DNA of 64,000 bases from Annona cherimola (GCA_030490835.1 CM059972.1:93481137-93545136); one strand, 5' to 3'; positions 23,091 to 35,708 are shown, counted from the first letter of the stretch. Program-made: numbers and translations. Notes: generated by a model not told the origin, from the letters alone.

Positions 23091-23120
23091 TGACGTACAC
23101 GTGGCCATTACGTGGCGCCA
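23091..23120 (-). promoter_or_regulatory. G-box/ABRE cluster upstream of the transporter TATA box
   Basis: TGACGT (23091-23096), the palindromic G-box CACGTG (23098-23103) within ACACGTGGCC, and a second ACGTGG (23110-23115) lie 10-40 bp upstream of the TATA box. ACGTG cores bind bZIP factors, including the ABA-responsive ABF/AREB group. Stress and sugar induction is described for MSSP/TMT genes, so a regulatory role fits, but it is inferred from motifs only. Confidence 0.5.
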
Positions 23121-23238
23121 TCACTACTGTTGATTACCAGCCTGGCCTGATCCGTTGATGAAACCTCGACCATTCGTTCCCGTTGATTGTGCCTCGGACC
23201 ACGCCGTTTTGCAAAATAGACATTCCAATTTTTACTTT

Positions 23239-23528
23239 GGGTGTGTTTGGTTACACATAAAATATGTCAATGAAAACTTTTCAATCAAAAACTTTTCACT
23301 TCCCATAATTACCTTATTTTTTAATTATTTTTTACATTTTCCTATATAAACAACCCTACTTTTCAATCATTTCTACACAAATACCGATACAACTACTCTA
23401 TTATTTTAACTTTATTCTCTTTACATCTCATTATTACCCTTATCATATCACATCATTTTCTATCAACTTGACAACTTCTATTCTGAAAAGTTTTCATCAC
23501 AGAGTTTTACCTCCAACCAAACATACCC
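23239..23528. mobile_element. Tourist-like MITE about 160 bp upstream of the transporter TATA box
   Basis: 290-bp reverse-orientation copy, GGGTGTGTTTGGTTA ... CCAAACATACCC, followed by TTA and preceded by TTT (one mismatch in the duplication). It marks the edge of the compact promoter. Confidence 0.85.
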
Positions 23529-23529
23529 T

Positions 23530-24680
23530 TAATTGTAAATTCGACATGAGATTTGAGTATTACAGTGTTTGCAAGATAATTTTTGCATGGAATTGATAGA
23601 GTGCAGTTTCCTAATATTTTAAACTATTTAATATTCAGCTACATTTCCTTCTTGTGAAATTAGTTCCACCAAAATTTTCTCTTCGACCTTGTTGTTTGAG
23701 TTAATGTAGTTTTTGTATTAAATCCAAATTCATTGTATTATTTATTTTTATCAAAAGTATATGCGATGGAGATTCTAATAGATCGTATCAATAACACTAT
23801 TTAGAGAAATTTTATGCAGCATGATTTAATATTATCTTGTATGGCTCACCTACCCGTCTAATTAAGATGACTTTCCCGCTCGAAAAAAAAAATGATTTTG
23901 ATATAATAATTAAGCGTATAAAACATGGTGGAAAAATGTTCTCCTCAAATCAGTTGCAAAATATAATTTCTTAATTTTGTATTTGTAGTTATTTTTAGTT
24001 AGATTGAAATTCTTCTCCATAAATATATATTTATGAATTGTTGGTATGATAGATTATAAAAGCTCTCAATCAAAACGATTTTTTATACATTGGCTGAACA
24101 AATGTATAGTTTGAAATGCAATAAAAATGGATTGGACTTAAATAAAAATGTCAAAAAATATGTAAAAGTTGCAGGTTGCATCCGGTTTCATTGGATATTT
24201 TCCCAAAACTAATAAATAGTACTAAGTTGGAAACTAAAATAGAAAAGAGTTTCAAACGTAACCAGCTACCCCTGAAATTAATGTTTCTCTCTCCATGCGA
24301 CGTCGTTGTTGGAAACTAAAATATTCTAACAACACTGAATCATTTAACCCTATTCACCTTTCACGCGTTGATGATAATTTGTGCAGTCGTCGCTACTTGG
24401 ATAACTAACGAGGTGGCTACATAAGTAGATATAAGAAATTGAAATAAGAAAGTATAGAGGTTTAAAGTTGAGTAAATAGATTTTGCATGTTTTGTAAATA
24501 GGATTATCCACAATAATATTAGACAAATGATATATTTTTTTATTGCTATATACACGACATGATGATTGATATTACAATCCAGCACGTTCTTTGTCCACAC
24601 ACCTTAGAAGGAATATTCTATAACTACCCCACAATAAAAAGAAATTAGTAAAACTCTCACTCAGAGGGAATTTATAATAA
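23530..24680. other. Intergenic, nothing recognised
   Basis: AT-rich spacer beyond the promoter-proximal MITE. Short frames only. Confidence 0.5.
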
Positions 24681-24682
24681 AG

Positions 24683-24957
24683 GGATGTTTGAAAATTTGA
24701 AACTTGTGAAAATTGTTGGATAGTGTGGGTGTAGAAAATAGAATATTTTGAAAATTGTAAAATTGATATGAAATGATAAGGATAAAATTAAAATAAATAG
24801 ATTTGTTCAAGTATAGTTGATAAAAAATGATTAAAATATAAGGATAAAAATAAAAAATATAATATTAGTTAATTAACAATGGATCTTAGAATCTACGCTC
24901 TCATAGATTCTCATCCTATGGTTATCATGCATATTACCAAATATGACCTAAACCTCA
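24683..24957. mobile_element. Divergent MITE-like element
   Basis: Starts AAGGGATGTTTGAAAA and ends ACCAAATATGACCTA. The interior shares GATATGAAATGATAAGGATAA and AAAATTAAAATAAATAG-like runs with Tourist-like copies. Boundaries uncertain. Confidence 0.4.
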
Positions 24958-25066
24958 GACCAAGTGGTAATGTAAAATTTCACCCGCATGAGGCGGAACC
25001 CAAAACCTAAAATCTTACTTTTCAACGCTAGGCCCCGACCACCTGAGCTATCCCTTAGGTGGCACT
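24950..25066 (-). mobile_element. Candidate tRNA-derived SINE
   Basis: Minus strand GGGATAGCTCAGGTGG (A box) and GGGTTCCGCCTC (B box) at tRNA-like spacing. No acceptor stem closes, so it is not a working tRNA gene. Confidence 0.45.
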
Positions 25067-25699
25067 AATGATATATTTTAATTATAATATAAATAATACT
25101 AAATACATTGAATGTAATAAATTTTTATTGATTGTAAAAATGAAAAAAATAAAAGAAATTATATAGAAGTGTGATTTAACAGAAGCGTTTATTCATGGTA
25201 AAATGAAAGTCATGAATATAATCTATAAAAAAAAAAAAAAAAAAAAAGAGTGCAATGCCACCACAACAATGTCGTTGTTGTATGGGCTGAGGGCATATAA
25301 TCCGTCATTCCAAAATTGAGTCCTGCTGCATATAAGTACGTACTTTGCATATTTCTCTTGTTATGAGGGTTTTCAGATACCTCCTGGGTGGGGGCGTTTA
25401 ATACTAGTTGTGATAGCACACAGATACAAATTTTAAAATAAAATAAAATAAAATAAAAAAGTGTAGGGGTCTTGAAAAGATTTTAAAAACGTATTCCAAA
25501 TAATACAAGATTTTTTAATTAAATCAGTATCATCTTTTCCAATATAATTTTCTGATTCGCAATACAATTTTTTTAATTTTTAATATATCTTTATCCATTT
25601 CTAATATAACTTTACTCATTTTTAAGATCCAGATACATATTCGGTCCAAGAATTTCGTGCAATTTAGAATACACCCTAACGGCTTCTCATATGAAAATG

Positions 25700-25860
25700 A
25701 GAGATGAATCCCGTTGCGAAAAAGGCTTTGATACTCGGGAGGAAGCGGAGGAATTTGAACGATCATGCTCCTAGATGCATCCTCGATAAGATACAAGTGA
25801 TTGGACGTGTGACGCCTGTCCAGTCACTTTGCCACCTAAGTACGCAGAGGGCGTTATTTG
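25700..25860 (-). mobile_element. Candidate tRNA-derived SINE
   Basis: Minus strand GGTGGCAAAGTGACTGG (A-box-like, Leu/Ser tRNA style) and CGTTCAAATTCC (B-box-like) about 75 bases apart. Weaker than the other candidates. Confidence 0.3.
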
Positions 25861-25869
25861 ATACTCCGC

Positions 25870-27290
25870 CAACGTATGCTTCTTGATACTCAAGCCCCCA
25901 TGAAAGACGTGACATTTTTGATAGACTCAATCCATATCTTACTGCGGCGGTAGATCTGGATGGCGCTGGATGTAAGCTACATTAATGACCAGGCGACCCA
26001 TACACGTGGGGTTGATTATAATAATCCACGAGTTCAAACGTATATCATGGAGCCATGGGTGGAGTAAATACTAAATAATAGTCCCGATGTGACCTCAGAA
26101 TTCCATTAGTCCACTTCGGAGACCAGGCCAATTTTCGCAACTGCATTCAGTTAGCGGGAAAGAAAATCTTTTTCCCTTTTCATATAAATAGGTGTAACCA
26201 TTTTTGTAATTTTATTTTTTCAGTTCTTATCTATTTTTCGTAGCGTTTTTTTATCTTTATTCATCTCATCATCGGAATTATTCCGGTATGAAATAAAATA
26301 AAAACACTATCATGAAAACATATATGCAAATGCCAAATTTGTTTGTAACGGTATGTTCTAAGTCCGACTCTTCATTTTATTTTTTCGATTAAATTTCAAA
26401 AATAATTTAATTAAATATTTAGATAAGAAATTTTTTTTGACTTATGTTCATTAATGTCAATAAAATTTAGTCAAAAACTTATTAAATACTGCATTGAGTG
26501 GCGGGTTCTGATATCAAGCGTATATATTTATTTCTTGGCCGCCTCAAATAACATAATTTAATATTAATTATTTAATTAAAATGTGCTAAATTGAACTCTT
26601 CATTTTATTTAATCAAAAATAATGTAATCAATTATTTAGATAAGACAAAAATTAACTTATGTTAATTAATGTCAATACAATTTAATTAAATAATTTCTTG
26701 CCTGCCTCAAATAACATCATTTACGTGAAATTCTTTATGACGACATTGTTATGCAGTTATTTTCTTGTTGTGCAATGGTATTTATACATACGTATTCTCC
26801 ATGTATATTTCTTCATTTCATTTAATCATTCCTGGCCTTTCAAATTTCAAACTGGCCATAATGGCGGACGCAGGACCTTTGATAAATGGTGGTAACTGAA
26901 ATGAGGAGGTCGTAGTGGGATTCTGATCACATGTTCTTGAGTGCACTTACGTTGGGTTTGAAATTTTTTAGGCAATTTTACTTTAAAATGTATTTAACAT
27001 GTTATCAATTTTTACTATTTTGAAAATTTATAATTTTTTATTTTTAAAAATCAGTAAAATTTTTAGTAAATTTTGCTAATTTTAAAAAATCTAAAAAATT
27101 ATCTATAAATCTTTGTTATATAAGAAAGAAAAATCATGGTAAAATGAACTGAATTTTAAAAAGTATGTAGATGAGCCCACTGAAGAACACGTAGATCCAC
27201 CCATGCGGGCCCTCTCGGTACCACAAGGAGTGGTGGGGCCATAAGAAAAAAATTTCTATTGGATTCGCGTCTTGTCAGCCCAGGAAAATG
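25870..27290. other. Intergenic, mostly nothing recognised
   Basis: 26945-27160 contains one degraded fold-back-like arm pair (ATCAGTAAAATTTTTAGTAA). Otherwise no supported feature. Confidence 0.4.
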
Positions 27291-27294
27291 ACAT

Positions 27295-27585
27295 GATGTT
27301 CTTGGCAATCGCAAAAAGTCATAAAACTTTTATAAAAAATAAAAAAAAAAAGATTTCAATGTAAAATATTTCGTAATGGGATAAATAATAGGATACGATA
27401 AAAGCAAAGGTGGAGAGTGAGAAATAAAGTTAAATTATATAAGATAATTGTGAAAAAATAATTAAAAAGTATAGTATCTGTATAAAAATATATGAAAAAT
27501 AATTAAAAATATGATAATTATGAATAGTAAATAATTTTAGATTAGAAAGTTTTCATGATTATATTGACAAACATATAGTCTTATT
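27295..27585. mobile_element. Degenerate Tourist-like MITE
   Basis: The interior follows the family order (GTGGAGAGTGAGAAATAAAG, AATTGTGAAAAAATAATTA, TTTTAGATTAGAAAG, TTGACAAACATATAG). The left end is poorly preserved. Confidence 0.5.
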
Positions 27586-28199
27586 TTGTCTGTTTATGCG
27601 TGTTGAGTGAGTCTCACGTCTCAACATGATTATGCCTGATTTATCTTCACCGGGCTACTGGATTAATTTAAAAATATATTTAGAACAATCCAGACACGAC
27701 AAATAAATAATATAATGATACGAAAAAAATGATAATCAAATGTGTAGAAATTTGAGAAGTATAAAAATAATATATTGTGGTTCCATCTAGCATTATGCCA
27801 GAGGGAAAAAAATGGGAATTGAGTACTACACCTTTTAATATTATTTTACTTTTTAATTGTTCATCTATCCTTTATTATTGTCTTGGTATTCTAGACACTT
27901 TTCACATATTTTCATATAATTATTTTATTTATTTTATTTTAACTTATTTACTCATAATCATTGTCCATATTTTATTATATTAGACTCTCATTTTTTTCTT
28001 AATTTTCTCCACATTTTTATTCTTATTTTTCTGTTACCTCTTACTAGGATCCTCAAGTTGCTCTATCCGAGCAGGTGTCATGGATTTTTTCTTGAGTAAT
28101 TTCCTTTTGTCAGAGCACACACCACAGAATCGTTTCCCCGATTCAAACTTCCAGTATTATTAATTCAAAGACAACTGCAAGACTTCATTATTAATTTAT

Positions 28200-28670
28200 T
28201 GGGCTCAGCTTATACAAAAAGAGTTCTATATAACTCATTCTGTTTTTAATATTTTAATAATTGATTAAAACATTCACTCCATTCATTATACGTAGTATTA
28301 TTTGTTAAGTTTAAACAACTAAATTTTATTAAAATCAAAGATATGCCGGGCTACATTTACTTAAATATATATATATATATATATTCATACGTAAATTATG
28401 AAAAATACATAGTAATAATATTTTATAAACTCATTTATCTACATAAGAATTGTGTTTTTATATAGTTTAGATATTAAAATATAACTTTAAAATTAATATT
28501 TAGTATTATATTATTTTATTATATCCATTTTGTACATTTATTGATGTGGTTCTTACTTAATGAGATTAGACAAATAAAAAAAAATTTCATAATAATATAA
28601 ATCATACTAGATACCATTGGTGAATAATCAATTATAAAGGTTGTAAAATAAATGTGGTTATATGAAAAAG
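28200..28670. repeat. Dispersed inverted repeat (CTTCTATGTAACC family)
   Basis: TTCTATATAACTCATTCTG at the left, inverted counterpart near 28640. Interior includes a (TA)n tract at 28364-28383 and AAATCAAAGATATGCC. Confidence 0.5.
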
Positions 28671-29109
28671 GAGAATACGTTACATCAAGAAAGGGATATC
28701 AATACGTCATGGACGCATATCCATGATGTATTATGCGTGCGTGCCATAGAGATGGAATGTGCAATGCTGGATCAAACCGTCTTTTTCGTTTCTACCGCAT
28801 CGACCGAGCCTGTAGTCCTGCACCCTCCACCTCCAGCAGCAGCCACCGATGGTATGCTCTCTTGTGTGCGAACGATTTTAAAAATATATTATATTGCCAA
28901 CATTTGAAAATTTCTAAAATACTTTTTTATTTTTAAACATTTTTAAAGAAATTTCTGCACATTTTTAAACATTTTATTTTGAAAACTATTGTACTTACCT
29001 TTGTGTTGCAATAATCTTCTTGTGGTTTAAAATTACACTTTTAATCTTTAAAAATCAAAACGAACAGAAAACATACATCCTAAAAATATGCTGATGATGA
29101 CGAGTCAAA

Positions 29110-29660
29110 AATGGAGAGATGCAGCGGGTCGTGGAATCAATTGCAAAGTAGGGAAATGACAGATAGAAAATGAAGATTAGAAATGGAGAAAAGAAGAAAA
29201 TCTTAGGCGGCAACTATGAGCAGGAAGGCAGAACAGGGATGAATAATTGGGATTTTTTGAAGGAGCTAGACCTTGAAACCAATCTAGCAGCCGGGAGCTG
29301 CAACGAGACAGAGCAACTATGGGGAGAACATAGAGAAATACAAAGGAAAGCAAAAAAACGGAGGCACGATTTGGGGCTTTGGGTGGCAGAGTAACAACTG
29401 TCAGAGCTGCAGGAGGAAAGGAACGGAGAAATATAAAGGAATGTGGAAAAATCAAAAATGGAGGGAGAACGCAGGCAAGCAATTAGAAGACGATAGGAGT
29501 GGGCAAGTCGAAAATGAAGAGATAAAAGCAGAAAATCAAAAATAGAGGGAGAACGTAGGCAATTAGCTAGCAGGCGACAAGCGCTAACAACGACGAGGTG
29601 CAGTGGATGGTGGAATCAATTGCAAAGCAGGGAAATGGCAATGGAAAATGGAGCTCAGGG
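29110..29660. repeat. Internally repeated sequence block
   Basis: GTGGAATCAATTGCAAAG occurs at about 29131 and 29611 in the same orientation within longer similar stretches. AGGGAGAACG(C/T)AGGCAA occurs at 29462 and 29549. A segment starting GGCGGCAAC (29207) recurs at 30584. Origin unknown; no convincing gene. Confidence 0.5.
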
Positions 29661-29948
29661 GTTTGTTTGTTTAGGGCAAAAAAGTGTCAACTAAAACTTT
29701 TCAATCTAAAACTTTTCACTCTCCATAATTATTATATTTTTTAATTATTTTTCACATTTTTCTATACAAACTACCCTACTTTTCAATCATTTCTACACAA
29801 CTACCCATACAACTAACCTATCTATTTTAACTTTATTCTCTTTATTCATCATTATTACTCCTATTATATCACATCACTTTCTATTGATTTGATAACTTCT
29901 ACTCCAAAAACTTTTCATCAAAAGTTTTACCTTCAACCAAACACACCC
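29658..29948. mobile_element. Tourist-like MITE
   Basis: Reverse-orientation copy, GGGGTTTGTTTG ... CCAAACACACCC, with the family interior (TCAATCATTTCTACACAACT, TTATTCTCTTTATTCATC). Target duplication not clear. Confidence 0.78.
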
Positions 29949-29969
29949 TAGAAATGGAGGAAATAAGAA

Positions 29970-30560
29970 ACCTTAAGTTTGGCATGGTTTAAAACTTGTT
30001 GACACGTTTTATGGCTTAAAAAAAGGTCAGCCGTTAATTGATGTTCCGTCGATAAATCAGCTGCAATTGATTCAGCCGCAAGTGTCGTACTGGCATGGAA
30101 ATGTGTTGTTTGCGACGAATATGGATTCCCCGCCACAAATGAAACGGTAGTCCGCAGGTGGACGATTCCACACATTCGCATGCGACGGGGAAAGCCGTCG
30201 TTTTTTTGCCGTCGATTTTGCGCCGAATCACTTGCTCTCCTCGATCGTCTCAGACAGCGGCGTGCGCGCGTAGCAGCGACCCTCGCCGGAAGCAGACGAC
30301 GTGGGGCGGCCGATGGACGAATGAACATGGGCTGCTGCCAGAGTTGGGAGAGGCCGCTGGTCCCGCACGCGACGTTAGGGCAAACAACAATAGGGTTCCC
30401 TCCTTGCGAAGTCCCTTTTTCTCCTCCATTGACGAACCCGAGGATTGACGCCCCTGCTGAAAACGTACGAGATGCTCAGCGCCTGTCGTCGGCAGGACAC
30501 GCTGAGTTGACGGGTTTTTGCCCATAAGTCCCTCGCGTGAAAACTTTTAGCAGATGGGAT
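29970..30560. other. GC-rich island without an assignable gene
   Basis: CpG-rich, unlike its AT-rich flanks, with open frames on both strands (30158-30448 and 30180-30527 plus; 29948-30328 minus). None shows a domain I know; a plus-strand frame contains MGCCQSW. It could be a captured first exon or promoter carried by a transposon, or a decayed gene end. Confidence 0.4.
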
Positions 30561-30584
30561 GAGTTTTCATACAATCCAAAATAG

Positions 30585-30805
30585 GCGGCAACCGCGAGCA
30601 GAAAGGCAGGAAAGGGGCGAATAATTAGGGTTTTTTCTAATGAGCCAAATCTCGAACTAGTTTGACCGGGTGTTGAAGGAACCGGATGAGCCAGCAGTTG
30701 AATCGGTTTGCATCGGCTAGAATATATCAAATCAGAATCGGTTGAATCAATCCATTGTGAACTTTGGTTACCAGGTGATTCGGTTTTTACAACACTAGAT
30801 AAAAC
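30585..30805. mobile_element. Right end of an element related to 17170-17925
   Basis: GATTCGGTTTTTACAACACTAG at its right end matches the GGTTCGGTTCTGACAACAC end of the intron-3 element. GAATCGGTT-type subterminal repeats are present. The left end was not found. Confidence 0.4.
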
Positions 30806-30899
30806 CTCAAGAAATAGTATAATTGCACATATAGGTATAACAAAGGATTGGAACGTAAAGTTAGTAGTTAATTAGGAAGAGTGATTGGGTGTGGCAGTC

Positions 30900-31240
30900 C
30901 GCAGTTGTGCCCCAAACTGCGTTCGGTCATAAATTATATTTTTTATTTTTTTATAAACATGTTTATTTAAGTGTACTTAATATATAATCTAAGTTTTACT
31001 AATTTTTGATATGTTCACATATATTTTTTGATTTTTAAATATGAGTATTATGGTCATTTTCATGGGTGAAAAATGACCATAATACCCTCGTCTTTAAAAA
31101 TAATAAATATATAAATATATCAAAAATTAATAAAACGTAGATTATAGATTAAATATACCTAAATGAATATATTTATAAAAAATAAAAATAAAAAATGATT
31201 TGCAAGGGTTATTTTTGCCATTATCCAATTTTCTCACATA
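30900..31240. mobile_element. Fold-back element
   Basis: The arms share ATAAACATGTTTATTTAAGT and TTTTACTAATTTTTGATATG, mirrored as ATATCAAAAATTAATAAAAC and GAATATATTTATAAAAAAT. The arms meet at ATTATGGTCATTTTCA / TGAAAAATGACCATAAT. Confidence 0.62.
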
Positions 31241-31707
31241 AATTTTAATGATTGCTAACAAAAAAAAGGTCATATAGGTTTATATGCAATTTAGATAAAA
31301 ATATATGAGAGTAATATGCAACTCGTAAAACTAAGTATGTATATTTGCAATTTTGGTGAAATTATATGGGTATATATGCAAATTATCTTTATAAAAAGAA
31401 ATTTCCTTTTACAAAAATGGAATATTGATTCCACGCAAAATGGTTATTTTTTAATTTAAAATTCCAAAATTACGTGTATTTAAGGCTTGTATAGATCATG
31501 TATTGAGTCTCAGTATACGTAAGTTTCACTCTCAAATAATTTTAAATTTTTAGAGCATTTTTGCTACCAACCAAAATAATTTTAAAATTATATCTAAATA
31601 GATTCATATAACTCCTTTATTTTAAGACGTTGATGATTTATATAAATTTTAATTCATTTATCGTACTTCCTCTCTTGCAAGTCGCAACTCTTGAGGTAGA
31701 TGTGTAA

Positions 31708-31993
31708 GAGTTTGTTGGCCAGCTTTGGCAATAAAAAGAAAATGTTTAAGTTAGAACTTTTCATTCTTTATAGCTTCTCCTATTTTCAAATTATTTTTTC
31801 ATATTTGTCTATATAATATTCTATTTTTTTAATTATTTCTATACAATTACTCATACAACTAATCTATCTATTTAAACCTTATTCTTTTTACACCTCATCA
31901 TTACATCTATCATATTACTTCATTTTCTACCTATTTAATAATTTTTATACTGAAAATTTTCATCCAAAAGTTTTTTCACTTCTCGAACACTGT
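31708..31993. mobile_element. Diverged Tourist-like MITE
   Basis: Reverse orientation. Contains ATTTCTATACAATTACTCAT, CTAATCTATCTATTTAAACC and CATCCAAAAG. Both ends have decayed. Confidence 0.55.
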
Positions 31994-31994
31994 T

Positions 31995-33620
31995 CGCAAT
32001 CTTACCGCAAGTGCACGGGTCGTAGATTGTAGTATTTAAATTATCGATCCACAGGGAATTCAGGACTATAAATTTTTACTTTTAAATGCTTTCGTGTCGG
32101 ATATAGAGAGAATATAGCAAATAAAACAGAAAAGTGGGGAGAAAATGCAGTAAATAAAAGGGAAAGAAAATAAATAAAATGGGAAGAAGTGCAAATTAAA
32201 AATGAGAAGAGAAAGCTAAAGTGCAAATACCTAGGGTCTAGGATTTCACATGCGTATTTTGCAACGGGTAGTGGTATAATTATTTAATTTGGATATTGTT
32301 TGTTAAAGGAGAACAAACCCTAATTTATCCTTGCACCTTCTCTCGAAACCTACAAGGTGTACCCTAATTTTCTTAACCACCTATTCTCATGGGATTAAGT
32401 TAATTAGAATCCATTAAGTTCTGTGGTTTGTTCATGTAATTCCTCAAGGTTATCATGCCTATTTTCATGGACTTAGATTTCCAGGTTTAATATCTTGATT
32501 TTCGTATATTAGATTTTTACCTTTCGGTTTCATCGCCTAATATATGGAATTATGCAAAAGTACGGGCCCGTATACAAAGCAAACATAAAAATCACAATAT
32601 ATTAAATTAACAAAAATATCCATCATAAATCAATTAAAAATCCACACCACATTGCATTGTACGCATGCTACATCCTAAACCCTAGATTTAGGATTTAGCC
32701 AAGCATGTTTAAGTTCAAAATAAAATTAAAATTACAACCCATCTTAAACAAGATAACAAAAATTAAAAAGGGAAAAGATAGAAAAGCTTATTGGTATGAA
32801 GCCTCGATGGTTTGTCGGCTACTCCACGCAACTCGCCGGTCTGCCTTTTTGCCCGTGCTCTCCACCTTGCTTTTGCTCTCTTTCTTTCTCGGAATATTTT
32901 TTTTTCTGCCGAATGCTGTGCGTGCCAAATCTCTGCTCTCTCCTTTCTGCTGCAAATGAACTCCCTTTTATAGCCGAAAATTGCACACAAGTGGGCCCCA
33001 TTAATTTAACGCACTTCATGCGAATGAGCACGCTGATTGTTATTGATGCTTGGTGGGGTTATAGCCGAAATTTGCACACAAGTGGGCCCCATTAATTTAA
33101 CGCACTTCATGCGAATGAGCACGCTGGTTGTTTTGTACATGCATGCTTGCTTGGGACAAATATGGTGGGGTCCGACATTAATGCATGTTGCTGACTTCTC
33201 ACGTGAATGGTTGGTGAGAGAAGAAAAAAATGGTAGCTATGCAATTTAATTGGCAGCGTGATGGACGGCTGTTTGCTGAATTTTCTGGACAGCGTGATCT
33301 TGATGTTTGGACGGCTGATAAATGGATTCCCTGCATAAAAATATTTAAATCATTAATTCATCAAAAAAAATCATTAGTGGGTTTTAAAAACCATTTAATT
33401 TCATGGCAACAGATAAAATATTTTCAAGCTAAAAGATTATAAAAATTGTTTACATTGCTTGAAATTAATATTTAATACACAAAAGTTGCAAAACCACATT
33501 TTAAACCAAATTTCATATTAATATCAATTAATTAACCACCAAATTGTTATAAAATGTCCACAAAATATGTTACCAAATTCCAATTATCAAACACACATTT
33601 TATTTTTGCACGTTGAAGCG
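31995..33620. repeat. Unassigned dispersed-element candidate
   Basis: From CTTACCGCAAGTGCACGGGT to about 33620: AT-rich interior, a CT-rich segment with short frames near 32800-32990, and a 91-bp tandem duplication at 32970-33133. The left end looks like the conserved start of a plant repeat, but I could not find matching second ends. Confidence 0.3.
32970..33133. repeat. Tandem duplication, period 91 bp
   Basis: TAGCCGAAA(A/T)TTGCACACAA starts at 32971 and 33062. About 72 bp of the second copy match, with two substitutions by eye. Confidence 0.85.
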
Positions 33621-33639
33621 TAATGATCTTTTGACTAGA

Positions 33640-34150
33640 TTTTGAGTGTGTTTGTTGATTCATTTCAAGAGAGAGGAAAGAATAAACTCTTTTTTACATG
33701 TATCTAATAATTTTATCCATTTTAGCTATTCTGCCTTTTCATTTTTACTTCTAATTATTTTCTCATACAACTATCATTTTTGTTCCTACTTTATTCTTGT
33801 CCGATCACACAGCTCCCATAATTTTCAAAATTTTTTTTCTCACTTTTCACTTCCCCTTTCCCATATATGTTACAGCCAACTTATCTAATAAACCACCAAC
33901 AAGAAGTTCAAATATGCTCACTTTTATTACCAGCCCACCATCGAGATTAATTTGGTTTTCTATCGATTTTATAAATTTTCATCATAAATATTATTAAAAT
34001 CTACTTTTGTAATGAAAGTGTGATGAAAACTAACAAAATTATTTTAAAAATGGCTAGGAGCAACAAATTTGAAAATTACATATGTTGATATTTTAGTTTT
34101 GAGTAGACATGATGTGAATAATCTTAAACTTAAAGGACAAAGGACTAATG
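33640..34150. other. Intergenic sequence left of the gypsy element
   Basis: Starts with GAGTGTGTTTGTTGATT, which resembles a Tourist-like end, but the rest does not follow the family. Nothing coding. Confidence 0.4.
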
Positions 34151-34158
34151 GTATATGT

Positions 34159-35706
34159 TGTAAGATATTGAAAATAATAACAATTAATTTTTGCATTTTT
34201 GCCTCTCCAGACATGTGGGCCCCACAGGATAAGATAGGATGAGATAAGAACTCTCCTAGATAAGGTGGTTAAGATATAATTTAATTTTAAAATAAATTTT
34301 ATCTCTATCTCTCCACCGGATAAGATGAGATGAGATACGATTTAGTTTAATTAGAATTTAAGTTGAAGTGATAATTTTATCTTTTATACCTTTCCTAGAA
34401 TTTTAGGAAACCTACAAGAACCCTCTTATAAAAAGGCGTTTGGGGAGTGGGTTTAGGGATGCATCCGTAAGAAAGGTCGGGAGATAGAATTGTGGAAGGA
34501 CAGAAAGCTACGTGAGGCAAGTGGGATTTGATTTGAAAATTGATTTTAGTTCAATGATTATGCATTTATATATATTTTGCAATTAATTAAGTTATACTAA
34601 TTAATTGTATAAGGCATGTTTATTAATTGTTATGATTTTTAAAGTGATGGGGTTAATATATTGTTATGATTTAATTTTATAATCCTAAATTTTTTTTTTC
34701 GGATATAAAATTTTGCAGATCAGCATATTTAAAATTTTATGATGCACATGTTTAGATTTTTATCTTTATTAAGCATGTTTTTATTATACAAATTAATATA
34801 TAAAATAACTTATAATGGAAAAGTTATGTATAATGGTTTCGGATATATTAATTTGTACAAATGGGATTTTGTGCATGATTAAATATATATGGATATGTAT
34901 ATATAGTCCGTCCAGGTGTCAGAGCCTTGAAGACATGCGGAGAAAGAATTCGTCCAGGGAAACTTCCGACGAATGGATTTCTTAATTTTGTTTTGCAACG
35001 AAATTTTCTTCGTTGCTATTTTTACTCTTTAGTATATTTAATATATTTGATGCTTTTGGTGTCCATATGGTTTGAGAAATTGACATGTAGCCATTGCTGC
35101 AATAAAGGCTAAGTGAGTGAGGTCTAGGTGGGACCCATCTGCAGTAAAGACTGATGATATGACTTAATGTGGGCCGTTCATTCCATTTTATTGTGATTTA
35201 TTCATTTGAACTCCGATTTGGGTAATCAAATAGTCTATCCCTATGTTTTTTATGCTTCTGGACTCAATGGAAGGGTTTGATTTTGCATTTGAGGCCTAAT
35301 TTTTTAGATACTAAATTAAATGATTATTTTATCATTTAATTAAGTTATAAATGGGCCATTATCCATTTTCAAATAATTTTCTACTTGCTAGTCATGTTGA
35401 GACTAACCCATTATTTTTACAGGTGTACCAAATCAAGTGGGACACTAGCGTTTTGGGATTTACGAGAAGATTTTCAAGAATAATTTTTCTATTTATTTAT
35501 TTTAAAGGCATGTATTGAAAATGATAGACTTGTAAAATATTTTTTTTATGCCTTGATGTAATAATGGGAACATGACTAGTGGAAGTGGAATTTTTAAAAT
35601 TTTTATGAAATTATAATAATTAATTTGGCCATAAATGTGTGATTGATCTTGGGAAATTGCATTAAATACACGGCCCGGGATCACTTTTCTGGACCGGTAT
35701 GTTACA
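34159..35706 (+). repeat. 5' LTR of the gypsy element
   Basis: 1548 bp, TG...CA ends, direct copy of 42054-43604. A TATAAAAA box at 34427-34434 marks the likely promoter and U3/R junction. GATAAG-type repeats occupy the first 200 bp, and AATAAA near 35100 is a candidate polyadenylation signal. Confidence 0.93.
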
Positions 35707-35708
35707 GA

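Noticed and set aside
24950..25066. Functional tRNA gene on the minus strand
   Set aside because: Has A- and B-box-like motifs, but the acceptor stem does not pair and the anticodon arm is not formed.
25226..25247. CRISPR-like or terminator-like A/T runs
   Set aside because: Homopolymer runs are common in plant spacer DNA. There are no spaced repeats, and bacterial-type terminators do not apply.
34927..35112. 61-codon frame repeated at 42824-43009
   Set aside because: Lies inside both LTRs and is copied with them. No start context or family.
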